From contig NC_036456.1 in assembly GCF_002775205.1 (NCBI RefSeq), forward strand, positions 12,303,463-12,367,462: 64,000 nt of DNA. The letters are read 5' to 3'. Positions 26,101 to 38,300 of the stretch are shown here, piece after piece. The translations under genes and the position numbers were made by a program. The stretch is from Xiphophorus maculatus. Lineage: Eukaryota; Chordata; Actinopteri; Cyprinodontiformes; Poeciliidae. Every line of letters begins with the position of its first letter. The first letter of the stretch is position 1. A model generated the notes under the pieces. It did no database searches. It worked only from the letters and a program-made list of their open reading frames with translations, and was not told where the DNA came from.

Positions 26101-29100
26101 ATAAAAATATTAATGGCGTCTGTAAATGTCATCATGCTATCAGATAGATGACAAATTTTGTGTATTTTCTACATTGAGTCAGTGATCAGATGAGGCAGCC
26201 CTTAAATATTAGTTCTCCTTGACTCATATTTCCTGGATTCCTTTCTTGAATACTTCCTCTCATTTTCCAGAGTTCTCATCACCAATTTCCTAGGCCATTT
26301 CCTGGCGTGACACAATCCTTGCCAGGAATCTGCTTTGTTCGCAAAAGATGCGTTTTCAGAGGAGGCGTGTGGTGGAACAGAAGGCACCAATGCTGTGGGA
26401 CAGGACCAGCTGAAGACAAAAGCTATCCGTCTGTTTCAACACGTCATGAAGAAGGTGGGGCTTTCCAACAAAGATGGCAGGTGTGCAGAGAGAAATCCAC
26501 TGGAACTACAGCAGAACAGACACCATTTACACATTTTTATGTCCAGTCAACATGATCCAGAGCTTCATTGTACAGAAATGCCTTCAACAGGTTCACAATA
26601 GGAAAATGGGTCAGTGAGAAGAACCAGCACAGGATCTCAGAGTTGTGTCAAAACTGACTCCTTCTTACCACATGTCTCACATCTGTGATGAAGCGCAGAT
26701 ATACCCAGCTATTGAGACTTTAGTTCCTTTTCCTTTACTAGAAGTGAAGGGGGAAGCAAAGACTTGTTTTTGTTTACTGATGTACAGCAGATTGTGTTTC
26801 TTTTTGAATAGAGGCAGATACCATGGAAAAGACTTACGCAAGATCTAGAAATCTGTAATTCAACACTGGTTGGTAGAGGGCTTTTTTCCCCTCCCTCTAC
26901 CTCACTGAGCACTCCCACGGGAAAGTCGGAGTACAAGTAATGCAATTGCCGACAGTCTTCCTGGTTCCGTACCTTAAAGGAAGAGACACTTTTTTTTTTT
27001 ACACCTCCAACTGAGGAGAAAGACTAAATTTAGACAGAGTGCTCACAGCTAAAAGAAAAAAATCCCTTCAATAGCAGTTCATGACAGAGTTTTGCAACCA
27101 ATTCATCACCTCCAGGCTTCACATTTGACATAAAATCTCATTATGATCTACATGTGGAAGCTCTAACTTGTGTCAGTTTCACAAATGTAATTGAAGCTTG
27201 AGAGTAGTTGAGAAAAGACCAAAGCATCCTGCACCCTTGTTGCTTCATTTCTGGCCCTGCTCGTCTCCACCACATGACTGGAAAGTGAAGAAGAAAACCT
27301 CATGCATGCAAATCTATGACTCGTTTGGAAACTAAGGCTAAAAAAAAGGAAAATCCCACTCCACACTGAGTACTTTTAGTACTTCAACATGGACGGTATA
27401 TTACAATTTGTGTACAGATGCAGTGCAAAAAGGGGGGGAGAAAAACATAAAACATAGCAGCTAAGCTAATATTCCAGTTTGTAAAGAAGGTTAAAAGGAT
27501 GATTAAAATGCATCTTGCTGCTTAATAAATATGCTTTGTAAAAAACAACATTGAATATATGACTGTTCTAGCACTGCATCAGAAGTAAAAACGGAAAATT
27601 AACTATTTCTGTCACCGTTAGAAATAATGCGCTTATTGATCAACAGGTTTTAGCATAATGGGCAGATTATAGGTGGCAGTAAGAAATAAAAAAATAATGC
27701 ACAAGACAAAATAATGAAAAACAACTAATAAGAGGCACCTACAGGTAAACTACGTCACAAATTTAATACAATAATTGTCAAGCTTTATTTCTTGAAGTTA
27801 AAGAAGTTTAATGTCTTATTGTACTTTGAACTGATGTGGTTAAAGAAATCATTGAAAAAAATTTAGAAAACCAAAAATACATTCCAGCATATTTAGACAT
27901 GCTGAGATTTCATAGCAATTTTACTAATGCTGGAAAAAAAAAATCACACAGATTTATTCCTACCTAAAAATTAAAATCCCACAGTGGTGTTTCCCATCAA
28001 ACACACTTATAACATAATTACTTAGCAATTTTAAAGGAAGGTTGCCCTGTTTAAACCTCGTATCTGTAGTTTGGTAGGTTCTTGACTGTTAAAGTGAGAA
28101 CCAACACCGCGGTGAGATCCACAGATCAGTCCAAGACCTTACGATTTTAGCAGCGTAGGAGTCTGGCAAGTGATTTAAATGCATCTCGAAACAATCAGAA
28201 ATGATCATTTTAGCTAGACGGAAAACAGTCTACAAATGGCGGACATTTGAAAAAAAATTAAATAAAACAAATATCTGCAACATGTCTTTTATTATTCTGG
28301 GATCTCATCAAAGGCTTTCTTGTAGAAACCTCAACTTGTAAAACCTACAACTTGAAATCGAGCCAGATTGAAGTGATTGTCCTGTGAGCAATCATCATGC
28401 AAGATCTTGACTCTCCAACACTTTGGAGTATTCTGACAGGAAGAGGTATGGCAGACTCAGAGCAGCAACAGATGTCAAGTTTCTGTACTCCCTGCCATCT
28501 TGACTTTCTTTTCCATTTTTCATGTGATGACATGCAGTTTGTCTGTTCATGTATAGTAGGAGTGGCCAGACATCTGGCTCAAGGTCTTTAAGGCTCTAAC
28601 CGTAAAAACCTGGAGCTAAAGCTCCTAGTTATAATAAAACCCACTTGCTACTAAGATCTTTGAGTTGTTCTCACTTGCCCCACATTGCACATTTAACTGG
28701 GTTTTTGGTTCTGAATCTTGACTTGGTCCACTTTGTCAATTAATTTTTTTTGGCTTTTTGCTTCACGCCTGCACATTCAGTCTCTGTCATGAGGATGCCG
28801 GTGTCCTCATGGACCCACCGACTTGCATCCAAGGATTGTCAGTTAAGGGGTTAAACATCCACACCTGTCAACACTAACGCTCACACCTCACATTTAAAAG
28901 GATTTCTGGCCAATTGATTTTGGCTGAACATAAGTTTAAGAAAATGCATCTAATTGGCTACAAAAATTGGTGCATCTCTTCTTCTGTCATTACTTTACAG
29001 GCCTGTTCTGTTTGGTCTTATGATGGTCTGCCTTTCTGCCCATCCCATTCCTACTGGTATGCAGACAGAAGAGGTTGTCAGTAATCAAGAAAATTTTAGA

Positions 29101-32100
29101 CTCGCAGAAAGTAGTGTGTTGCTTACTATATTTACTCTGACAAATACTGGGTGTTGCTGCTGTTTTTCAAATTTCTGGAAAAGATCAGTGTCGGCCGTTG
29201 TGCTACCACGGCACAAAGCATCAAGGCTCGTCGGCACCCTAATCCTTTTCAGCTTTGCTGTTCATCTGCCCCATAGTTCAATACAAATGAACAATGTTTT
29301 TTTTTTTCTACGAGTAGTTTTAATCCTCCAGCAACCGTCTACAGATTTGATTCTCAATATTGTTAGGCAATGTGTCGGGTTACCAACAACGTAAATGTCA
29401 AACTGGTTTTCACTGTAAAGGCGGCATAGGGAATGTAACGCAACCTGTTGCGGTAGAAAGCGCAATGATGCAGCAATTTGACAAGGGATGCCAAAGTAAT
29501 TTATGTTACAAAAAAATCAATGAAGCAAAAAGGAGAAGTCACCATCTAAAAAATTATGACTATATTTTTAGTTTTGTGAATACGAATCGTAGGGTGTTAA
29601 CTTAGCCCACAGAGGTAACTGCTCCTAAATATCCTACAATCTCTTTGGTAATTATTCATATAAACTACTTTTAACAAAGAAGGTAATTAAGCATTACAGA
29701 AAAAACAGAAAGTGAAAGAAAATAGAACAAAAAAAACCCAGAAGCTGTTCAGACCTCGTGCCACTACCCGTTATGTATGATGCCCTGTATTTGTTCGCCA
29801 CTTTACTCTGCCTGTATAGTCAGATCAACAAAAAAACGTCAGTAACTCCACTCATGTCAAAAGTGACATAAATTTCAGAAATGTTGTAGCCTGATATCTA
29901 TTCAAACATCAGTGATTCAAAACACAAGCAAGCTCAGACAGGAATGATGCAGACAATAGGGAATGAGTCAATAACAACTGAAAAAAAAACGATTTTATTT
30001 ATAGAAACTATTACTTTTACACCAAGGCTGTTTTATAAAAAAACTACTGAATTTTTCTTAGATTTAATTATTTCTCAGAGAAGACAATTGACACGGCTTT
30101 CTGTGATCTAATCAAAATGATTGTGTCTGAACCACAATGGCCATTTAAATCATTTCATTATGCACTGCAACACTGAACATATTAAATCACTGAGAATGAA
30201 ACTGGAGATGAATCAATCAGTGATAGAAGTCAGCCGATCTTTCTACAATAAGAGAGCTACTCTACACCAGGCATCCTCAAATAAAAGTCCAGTGTTCTGA
30301 AACTTTTAGATGCGTCCCTGGTCCAACATGCCTCAAATGGCTGAGTTACCTCAGTGCAGTCAAGTTCTCCAGAGTCCTGCTAGTTACCCAATTATTTGAC
30401 TCGTGTGTTGAAGTAGCGATACATCTAAAACCTACAAGACACCGACATGCTTTTAGAAGGCATAAACGCATCAGTAGTTTTAAGCTATAAAATCATTTTT
30501 TTGTTCCGTTTGGTTTACGTAGCAAAACAGGCTGTGTGCATAAATCATGTAAATATAAATATAAATGTCTCTCTTACCTCGTCGTTCCATCTCCTCGTCA
30601 CCATCCTCAAACACATCATCATAATCATCGTCGTCTCCCTGGGAGGTGGTGAACCGGTAGCCCCTCTTCTTTAGCACGTGGCAGACCACCACCCCGGTAA
30701 GGCCCACAAAGAAGAAAGCCAGCACTAAGGCAAAAGCTAAATAGTTTGAGCTAGGTCCTTCACCCTCTTTATCAGTATTTGTGGTGTTCGCTGTGAAAAA
30801 GTAGAGGGGGGTGGGGGGGGGGATTTTAAGGCAGAGAATTACAAGACAACACAATCAGCAAGAAATACAATAACACATCTGGCAGAGATTTTACCTATAA
30901 GCTCATATTCGGGAGGGGGGGGGACTATTTTTTATTCTTCAACTCTCCAAATCTTTACCGAGAGTGAAAGACCAGACCTGTGGTCTCAAATCCAGTTTAC
31001 TTGAAGCAGGAATGTTTATACAGTTGAAACCACATTGAAACATACTACATAAAAAGACAAGCTTTTCCCCCTTACCGTCAGACATTATATCAGACTAAAA
31101 TTTGTTATTTAGGTCTGTTAGGATTTTTTTATTACTTTCGGCAAATTCACAAGCTTATATACAACGTCTTAGTAAATGTTGAAAAGATTTTAATCTGTAA
31201 AAGTCGAGCTTCCCGTCACAAATTTTCTACAGGACTGAGATCAGAGCTTCATGGTAGCCATCCTAGTCTAGAGGCCATTTTGTAACTAATCTGGCTGGAC
31301 TCTTACGGCCATTGTACATTTGGAAGACCTATTTGCGCCAAACCTTCAACATCCTAGCTGACGTTTTGTTACTTTAGCATCTTTTTCATATATTGTCTTG
31401 ATATATTTGGACGTTTCCATGGTGTCATGCAAGGTAGCAGCATGTCTGAGGTTTAAAGGCACAGCAATCTCAGTATATGTAAACTCCTTAATTTTACAGA
31501 TGAAGGATTATTCTGACATTTAGCTTTCCATAAGACAAACACAAACATTTGATTCAACTGTATGTGATAGAGTAAAAAAACTTTTAGTACTGAAGCTTCT
31601 CCCCGTCTCTAATGCATACAAGTCACGTGAGCAAAACCAGCAAAAACACACAAGGGGGCTTTTGTCTGCTTTCCTGTCCACATCAGTGAATGGATGGCAT
31701 AGTCAGGGGGAATAAAAAGTCTAGGTTGGCACTCACAATTCAGACCAATATCAATCAGTAATTGCAAGATCCTGACTCTGCATTTAATTTGAGACGTGCC
31801 AGAGCACAACATTAAGATATTATACTGTCCCACTACCCACTCATGTGGCCTCTTCCATTGTCCCAGCCTCCTGCTGCATCAGACTGAACACATTGAACAT
31901 TGTCTGCTCACTGACCGTCTTGTGACCAAATGTCTCCATGTGCTTTTGTGAAGAAATGAGTAGCTCACAGTACGCAGGCTGTTCAGCCACGACCCTTAAA
32001 GTGTCCAACAATCACAGATCAGTTTGCACAGGTGTCAAACTCTAGTCCTGGAGGGCCACTGACTTGCAACCTTTAGATGTGCCTCTGCTGCACCACACCT

Positions 32101-35081
32101 GAATAGAATAATTAGGTTATTAGCAAGGCTCTGGAGAACTTAACACAAAAAGGAGGTAATTAAGCTATTTCATTCCAGTGTTTTGTACTTGTGGCACATC
32201 TAAAAACTCCAGGACAATGGCCCTTGAGGACTGGAGTTTGACACCCCTGAGTTAGAGCAATAAAACCACGACAACAGACATGGGACACTGGATGAGAGGG
32301 CTATTTACAGAGGACTTTAAGCCAAGCCAAAATAAACCTAGCCATGTATAAATCCAGAAAACATTGGAAATCCCAATTTCAAGCTGGAGTTATCTCAAGA
32401 TGATGTCAGTAGAAATACTTATGACAAAAAAGAAATGTCTCAATCCTGCAGGCTGCATGTTTCATAACGGCTGTGGCCAGAGAATATCACATTTCTTTTG
32501 TAAAATATTTACAGGTATGTCTCTACACCAAGAAACCTGAGATTGTATAGTAAAAGGGAGAGTCAAAGACATTAACCTCTATGCTTCATTCAGTAATGCT
32601 GCTGCGTTTAGTACTCCTTCAGTAGAAGAGAGTAAACTGTTCAGCATCAAGTTAAAAATCCATCACTCCCACTTTATTGCCATTTACAGAGCCTTCTAAA
32701 CGTACTTGCATCTCTTAAACGGTTCCAGATGTTACAACCACAAACCTTGGAGTGTTTCATTAGGATTTTTATGTGATGGACTGAAACAAAGTAGTGTCCA
32801 ATTGTGAATTTAAAGGAAAATTATCATTTTAAAATGTTTAAAAACACTTTATGCGGTGGAAAGCTGACACTGTACCCCAAACACATCATCCCCACAGTGA
32901 GAATAGCGTTGGTGGCATCCTTCTGTGTGAATGCTTGTCTTCAGCAGTGACAGGAATGCTGGTTGACAGACAAATACAGAGCCTCTGAAATGCAATTTTT
33001 CCCCAGCTGTTGGTCTTTTGGGAAATGTCTCCATTTACTATTTTTTTTTTCTTCTTTGCAAAATAGCTTAAGTTCATCCAGAAGACTGGATGGAGAGCAC
33101 CTAAATATAGATTTTTAAAATCCTACCACCTACTAATTGGATCTAGGTCTGAACTTTGACTGGGCCAGTCTAATACATGATATGCGCCACTGCATTGGTG
33201 AGATGCTTCAATTCTTTTCGGCCTTCAAGTGTTTCTCTCCGTTTAGCTCCATTCATCTTCCCATCAACTCCAACCAGCTTCATTGTCGCGGCTGAAGGAT
33301 CCCCACAGCACGATGCAGTCACCACTGTGATCCATGGCGTGATGCATATTGTCAGTTTGGCATGAATATTGTTTACGTTCTTCGGAGATCTCCAGTCATA
33401 ACACGACCTCTGGTAGAGTTATTGTTACCTTTAAAGAGGCTTTTTCATTATTCTACCCAGATAATGTAGTTTATACAAATCAGATTCAGTTAAATGAGGT
33501 TGAGCTCGATGAAGGTCTCTATAAATTATAAGATATACATAAACTGTACGTAGAATAAAGATTAATTCTTGTTGGAAAAAACTAAGGAAAAACAAAAACA
33601 GAAAAACTGGTGTGACCATAACCATACACACATCAACGTCAGCACTGGAACGGAATAAAAGACTCCATCTTATTGTGGTTCTCTGTGTCCCAACACTCAG
33701 GAAATTGCAAAAGTATAGTTACTGCAACAAAACCTAACCTGATTTTAAAAAAAAAAAGTATAGTCATCGCCCACAACAACACACGGGGGATTTTTAAAAC
33801 ATTTTAAGAATAATCCCTGGCTTTAAGTCTTACAGGTAGTTATTCTAGGAAATTGTCTGCACCAGTCATTCTCTGCCATGTTGTTATGGTTCCCGCCCCC
33901 AAACAAAATATGCATTTGTGAGTAATGAACCATATTGAGAAATAATGCAATTGTGACATGTTTTATAAATACTGCTGTATTCACATTTCCTCAACAGTAC
34001 TCTTCCTCATCCCTCATTACGATGTTTGCAATAATCTATATGAAGTTTAGGGTCTAAGGACCAAGGAAGTGATAGATTATTAGTTTAGAGTTTGTGATTA
34101 CTAGTCTTAAAATGGTAAATGTGAATTTTAAAAAAAATCTTAAGTTTAAATTGAATTGCTCTGGGGTGAAATAATTTAGCTAGTTCATTTGGGATTTGTG
34201 GTCCAACTCAATAAAAAGTACCCAAAAAATTATTCTTCCTGAAATCGTAAATTGTTTTGGTCCAATTAGGCCTCTACAATAAAAGAAATAAATCTGTTTA
34301 AGGGGTTTTATGCATCATTAGTTGGACTCACAAGCTTTACAGGCCTTTCTTAGACAATAAATTGTTAAAAGGGGGGAAAAATGACTGCAGAACAGAACTA
34401 TTCAGTTACAATCCTACTGGATAACAGAAAGCAGCAGGGCTTCAAATGGAAATATTGATGTTTTTGTTTGGCCTATTCGCTGAATGCATGAATGACTATA
34501 CAGCTGCCAAAAACTGAGCATGAACAGATTTTCTATCAACTAAACAGCTCCAAACAGTTAGTTTGGAGTCAATAATTTTGCAGTTTTTCCAAAAAAAAAA
34601 AAAAACAGGATCCTATTAGTGTATAATGAGAGAGAAATAACTACTTCACCAGTGGAGTATCGTTGCAAATCCTTTTGACGTTACAGTAAGACTTAGTGCT
34701 AATGTTATTATTTAAATGCTACATTAACAGCAGAAAGTGTTACATTGACTTATCTAAAATGTGTTTTATTTGGAGGGCCAACAGTCTGAACAATGTCTAT
34801 ACATTTTCAATCAGCACAACGGCAGTCAGATGTTTTGTGTTCCTCGTCATACAAGTGAAACCGACACTCGAGCAACTTCACTACACGCCGGTTTTTCTAG
34901 CAAAATATGTTGCAACGTCAACATAAAGACACTATAGTACAACAAAAGTGTTTTTTTAAAAAAAAAAACGTTTAAGGGAAATACATGACAAATATCACTG
35001 TCCGTGCCAGCACTAGACCGCGTTTCAGCCACACACGAAACCGGAAAAGCGTGTAAACTTACTTGTGATAGGATTAGCCAT
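17073..35081 (-). CDS. rell1: RELT-like protein 1 (RELL1), complete six-exon gene
   Basis: Joining coding exons 35081-35063, 30790-30578, 24530-24459, 21349-21295, 18081-17890 and 17187-17073 keeps frame at every GT-AG junction and gives 221 residues. The family is single-pass proteins related to the TNF receptor RELT. Visible parts: a short N-terminus with one NTT sequon at residue 8; a membrane segment at about 24-45; the juxtamembrane CHVLKKRGYR; an acidic stretch at 59-75; the family-typical DDTVGHIIQCIMKNEA at 88-102; a Pro-rich GSPPLTPVSPVSP at 122-134; and VTVLSVGRFRVTK at 177-189. In this family the RFRV motif is the docking site for the kinases SPAK/OSR1. The Pro-rich and C-terminal parts fit RELL1 better than RELL2 or RELT. 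It is shorter than human RELL1 and has no evident signal peptide. An in-frame stop lies 24 bases upstream of the ATG. A LINE sits 134 bp upstream of the ATG. Confidence 0.88.
17890..18081 (-). CDS. rell1: rell1 exon 5 (Pro-rich and VTVLSVGR)
   Basis: 192 nt between acceptor TTTTTCAG and donor GGCAG|GTGGGT. It encodes GSPPLTPVSPVSP, a basic stretch and VTVLSVG. The codon for the first R of RFRV is split across this donor. Confidence 0.87.
20946..21018 (+). promoter_or_regulatory. Two ZNF143-like motifs in a rell1 intron
   Basis: CCCACAATGCATT at 20946-20958 and CCCACAATGCACTG at 21005-21018 both match the CCCANAATGCA core recognised by ZNF143. They share one orientation. The second is also inside the inverted repeat TCCCACA...TGTGGGA. 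Confidence 0.35.
21295..21349 (-). CDS. rell1: rell1 exon 4
   Basis: 55 nt between acceptor CTCAG and donor ACAC|GTAAGT. It encodes ANSDALNAMVPNISIDLD, in line with the family's ANAxxLKxM stretch. Confidence 0.82.
22190..22560. repeat. Decayed Tc1-like repeat in rell1 intron 3
   Basis: Contains 'gtggcctagtcaaagc' (the reverse complement of the phrase seen at 6799), 'cagttttctcaaatg' and 'gagcaattactttttatat', all common in old teleost Tc1/mariner repeats. The ends are eroded. Confidence 0.5.
23590..23653. repeat. Compact palindrome with flanking direct repeats
   Basis: ACTTTAGGGTGACTT (23602-23616) is followed, after one base, by its exact reverse complement (23618-23632), giving 15-bp arms. 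The same GACTTTAGGGT unit appears in direct orientation just before (23590-23600) and just after (23641-23651). Confidence 0.85.
23640..23890. repeat. Decayed interspersed repeat
   Basis: Phrases such as 'gtgaggagcctattgcagcaatcgact', 'atgcatgagtttctcaagatc' and 'ctttaatcctggaattgtttctacaggtaatag' resemble a widespread teleost repeat. I cannot name the family or define ends. Confidence 0.35.
24459..24530 (-). CDS. rell1: rell1 exon 3
   Basis: 72 nt between acceptor CTGCTAG and donor AAG|GTATGT. It encodes the RELT-family signature NDDTVGHIIQCIMKNE. Confidence 0.87.
30268..30446. mobile_element. Diverged or truncated hAT-type MITE copy
   Basis: Shares 'ttttagatg', 'ccctggtccaacatgcc', 'tgcagtcaagttctccagagtcctg' and 'ttatttgactcgtgtgttgaagtag' with the intact copy at 48545-48768. 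Its right terminal repeat is missing. Confidence 0.65.
30578..30790 (-). CDS. rell1: rell1 exon 2 (membrane segment)
   Basis: Acceptor TTTTTCACAG and donor GAG|GTAAGAG frame 213 nt. It encodes the transmembrane helix (YLAFALVLAFFFVGLTGVVV), the basic stop-transfer KKRGYR and an Asp/Glu run. Confidence 0.88.
31040..31480. repeat. Decayed Tc1-like element
   Basis: Contains 'ttctacaggactgagatcagagc', 'ggccattttgtaact' and 'cattgtacatttggaagacctatttgcg', landmarks of Tc1/mariner-derived repeats in fish. The reading frames are destroyed. It lies in rell1 intron 1. Confidence 0.55.
32029..32249. mobile_element. hAT-type MITE, diverged
   Basis: The ends are CAGGTGTCAAACTCTAGTCC and, at the right, GGACTGGAGTTTGACACCCCTG, which are imperfect terminal inverted repeats. 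The interior resembles the copy at 48545-48768. Flanking 8-mers agtttgca and agttagag match only partly, as expected of an aged duplication. Confidence 0.65.
32690..33360. repeat. Decayed Tc1-like repeat in rell1 intron 1
   Basis: Begins with 'gttacaaccacaaaccttgg' and 'ttatgtgatggactgaaacaaagtag', then has 'gaactttgactgggccag' and 'agctccattcatcttccc'. It belongs with the copy at 6575-7105. Confidence 0.55.
35063..35081 (-). CDS. rell1: rell1 exon 1 (first coding exon)
   Basis: Encodes MANPIT plus one base, then donor A|GTAAGT. An in-frame TAA lies 24 bases upstream, so this ATG is the first usable start on this exon. Exon 1 joins exon 2 in phase 1. Confidence 0.75.
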
Positions 35082-35214
35082 TGAAAGACCCGAGGCTGGC
35101 CGTTAGGCTGGTGGAGAGGCGACGGTTGGGTGTCTTCTCGGAACCAAACTCTGGACAAAACTCAACCAAAGGAGGGAACGCCTGCCCACACCAACATGTT
35201 TCCTGCTCTGTACT
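35082..35214 (-). promoter_or_regulatory. rell1 5' UTR remnant below the LINE insertion
   Basis: 133 bp between the rell1 ATG and the LINE's 3' end, including the left copy of the target-site duplication. It contains no obvious core promoter element, so the natural start site probably lies above the LINE at 40373-40560, or the gene now uses another start. Confidence 0.45.
35202..35214. repeat. LINE target-site duplication, left copy
   Basis: CCTGCTCTGTACT. The identical 13-mer lies at 40360-40372, immediately past the other end of the element. Confidence 0.93.
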
Positions 35215-35236
35215 TCTTCTTCTTCTTCTTCTTTAG
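35215..35236 (-). repeat. LINE 3' microsatellite tail
   Basis: Read on the minus strand this is a run of AAG/GAA units ending at the target duplication. I-superfamily LINEs often end in short tandem repeats rather than poly(A). Confidence 0.8.
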
Positions 35237-35304
35237 ATTTTAACGGCAGCTTGCATCCAATTATGTTGCACTACTGCCCTCTATTGACTCCTACCACCTA
35301 CTCC

Positions 35305-38300
35305 TCAAAGACTCTTAAAAATCCCAGTGTTTTTTAAAAAACGAAAAATCTTCTTTTTCCCCTCAATACTATTCAGCTGATCGATCACCTTCTCAAATTT
35401 CAATTCCCTACTAACACCTAGTTCTGTTTTTAATAATCTTCTTTGACTTGCGTATTTCCTACATTTAATCAAAACATGTTCCACTGTTTCTACTTCATCA
35501 CACCATCTACATAAACCAGTAAGGTGTTTCCCCATCTTAAAAAGAGTTCCGTTTAGGAAACTATGCCCAGTTCGTATTCTATTTATAATTATCTCTTCCC
35601 TCCTGTTTAATCCTCTGATCCTTTCTACATCGACTGTTTTTTGTATTCTAAATAAATGTCTTCCTTTTATTTCATTTACCCACCTATCTTCCCATATCTT
35701 CTTGCTTTCTTTCCAAATTATACTTTTACCTTCAGATTTAGATAACTTTATTTGCATATCAATATAATCTTTTTTAATTGTCTCCTTAGCCAGCCTGTCC
35801 GCTCTTTCATTCCCCATAATACCTACATGAGCAGGAGTCCAGAATAATACAACTTTTTTATTTTGTTCACATATCCTATGATGAACCGCCATAATCTCAT
35901 ATAAAATATTTTGATGATTTTTTGTATGTCCCTTTCCAATACTCATCAACGCAGATAGAGAGTCACTACAAACTATTATTTTATTCCTATTAGTTTCCTC
36001 CACCCATTCTAAAGCTACTAAAATAGCACCTAGTTCTACTGCGAATACACTCAAATAATCAGATGTTCTTTTTGAAATACTAATCTTTAATTCAGGAATC
36101 ACTACAGCTATACTGGTTGCTTCACTTTTAGGGTCTTTCGACCCATCCGTATAAATTTGCAAATATTCATTATATTTATTCTGCATTTGATTATAAAATT
36201 CTTGGCAAGTATCTAATGTTTTCCTTTTCCTAATATTTGTTAGTGTTCTATCTACATTAATATATTTCCAAATCCATGTCGGTCTCAAAGGCCACAATAC
36301 AGTTGGACTAAATTCCTTATAATATACATTAAAAATTTTCGCTCTATCATCCCCAACCCACCCAAAGCTATCAATTTGTTTCTTTCCTCTTTCCCAACAC
36401 TCTCCTAATAATTTCTTAACCGGGTGATCTGCATTATGTCCTTTTAAACTTATCCAATAATTGACCATTAGCTGCTGTCTTCTAATGCATAATGGCATTT
36501 CTCCTGACTCTACTTGTAATGCACATATTGGTGTTGATTTAACTGCCCCTAAACATATTCTCAGTGCTCGGGCTTGAATAACATCTAACTTTTTTAACCT
36601 AGTTTTAGCTGCTGATCCATACACCACACTCCCATAATCTATTCTTGATCTAATTAGAGACACATATATATTTCTAAGGGAATCGAAATTTGCACCCCAT
36701 GTCAACCCAGCTAAACACCTCATAATGTTTAGAACCTTTTTATTCTTCTCCATAATATGTTCTATATGATTTCCCCAAGTTAGTTTCTTATCAAAAACTA
36801 CTCCCAAAAAACGAAACCAATCAACCCTTTCTAACTCTTTCCCATATAAACACAACTTTTTATCAACCCCTATTTTTTTATTTGTGAAAAACATTACTTT
36901 TGTCTTTTCAATTGAAAATTTAAAGCCCCACTTTACTCCCCACTTACTCACTTTATCTATACCTTCCTGTATTTTAACAATAAGATGGTCCACATTTCTT
37001 CCCTTTTTCCATAATGCTCCATCATCAGCAAAAAGTGACTTACCAAAACCGATGGATAATTCTTTAAAAATATCGTTGATCATAACTGAAAATAATGTTG
37101 GACTTACCACACTTCCTTGAGGGGTTCCATTTTCTATTTTACATATTTCCGAAAACTGACATCCTATTTTAACTTGAATATTTCTATCCCTTAAAAAATC
37201 CCATAACCAATTAAACATATTACCTCCTATACCTATCTGATGTAATTTAATCATTAGCCCTTCCCTCCATAACATATCATATGCTTTCTCCACATCAAAA
37301 AACACAGCAACAACAGTTTCTTTATTAATCTGAGCTTTTCTAATATCATCCTCTAAACATAAAATAGGATCCATTGTTCCTCTCCCTCTACGAAAACCAC
37401 TCTGATAAGGAGCAATTAAATGTTTTGACTCCAAATATTGTGTCAATCTCTCATTCACCATCCTTTCCATCAGTTTACACAGATTAGATGTTAAAGCTAT
37501 TGGTCTGTAATTTACAGGGTTACTATGATCTTTCCCAGGTTTCTTCAACGGAATAATAATAGCTTCTTTCCACTTACAAGGCAGTCTCCCCTCCTTCCAA
37601 ATCTTATTGAATAAAATTAATAATTTATTTAAAACTTCCTCACTTACATGTTTTAGCATAATATAACACACCTCATCCTTACCTGGAGCACTATTCCTAG
37701 TTCTATCCAAAGCTCTTTTTAGCTCTCCAATAGAGAAAGGATAATTCATCAGATCATTATTATTCTCCTTTCTTCTTAAGATGCCATCATATTCCTTTTT
37801 AGTTCTCTCCCTTCCCTCCATTTCATTACCTAATAAATTTTTACCACTATGTATCTCCACAAATGTTCTCACTAACATATCAGCCTTTTCCTTGTCAGTT
37901 ACAGCTACTGTATCATTTTTATTTAGTATAGGATAACTCCATTCCCTTCTATCTCCTCCCATTTTTTTGATCATCCCCCAAACATCCTCTAGTTTTGTAC
38001 TACTGCCAATTGTGTCACAGAAACCTCTCCAGTATTCTCTTTTTGTGCTCCTTATTGTTCTCCTGACTTTGGCTTGTGACTTTTTATATTCAATTAAATG
38101 TTGAAAACTATGAGACCTTTTAACCAATTTAAATGCTTTATTTCTTTCTCTAACTGCTATCCTACACTCTTCATTCCACCATGGAACTAACTTTCTCCTA
38201 TTTTTCCCTGATGTTTTTGGAATAGCCTCCTCTGCAGCAACTAAAATACCCTGACTAATCACTCGGTTCATACTTTCAATACTCTGATCATTTTGAACAT

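Noticed and set aside
28954..29394. 146-codon + frame in a rell1 intron
   Set aside because: AT-rich, runs over homopolymers, no family recognised and no splice support.
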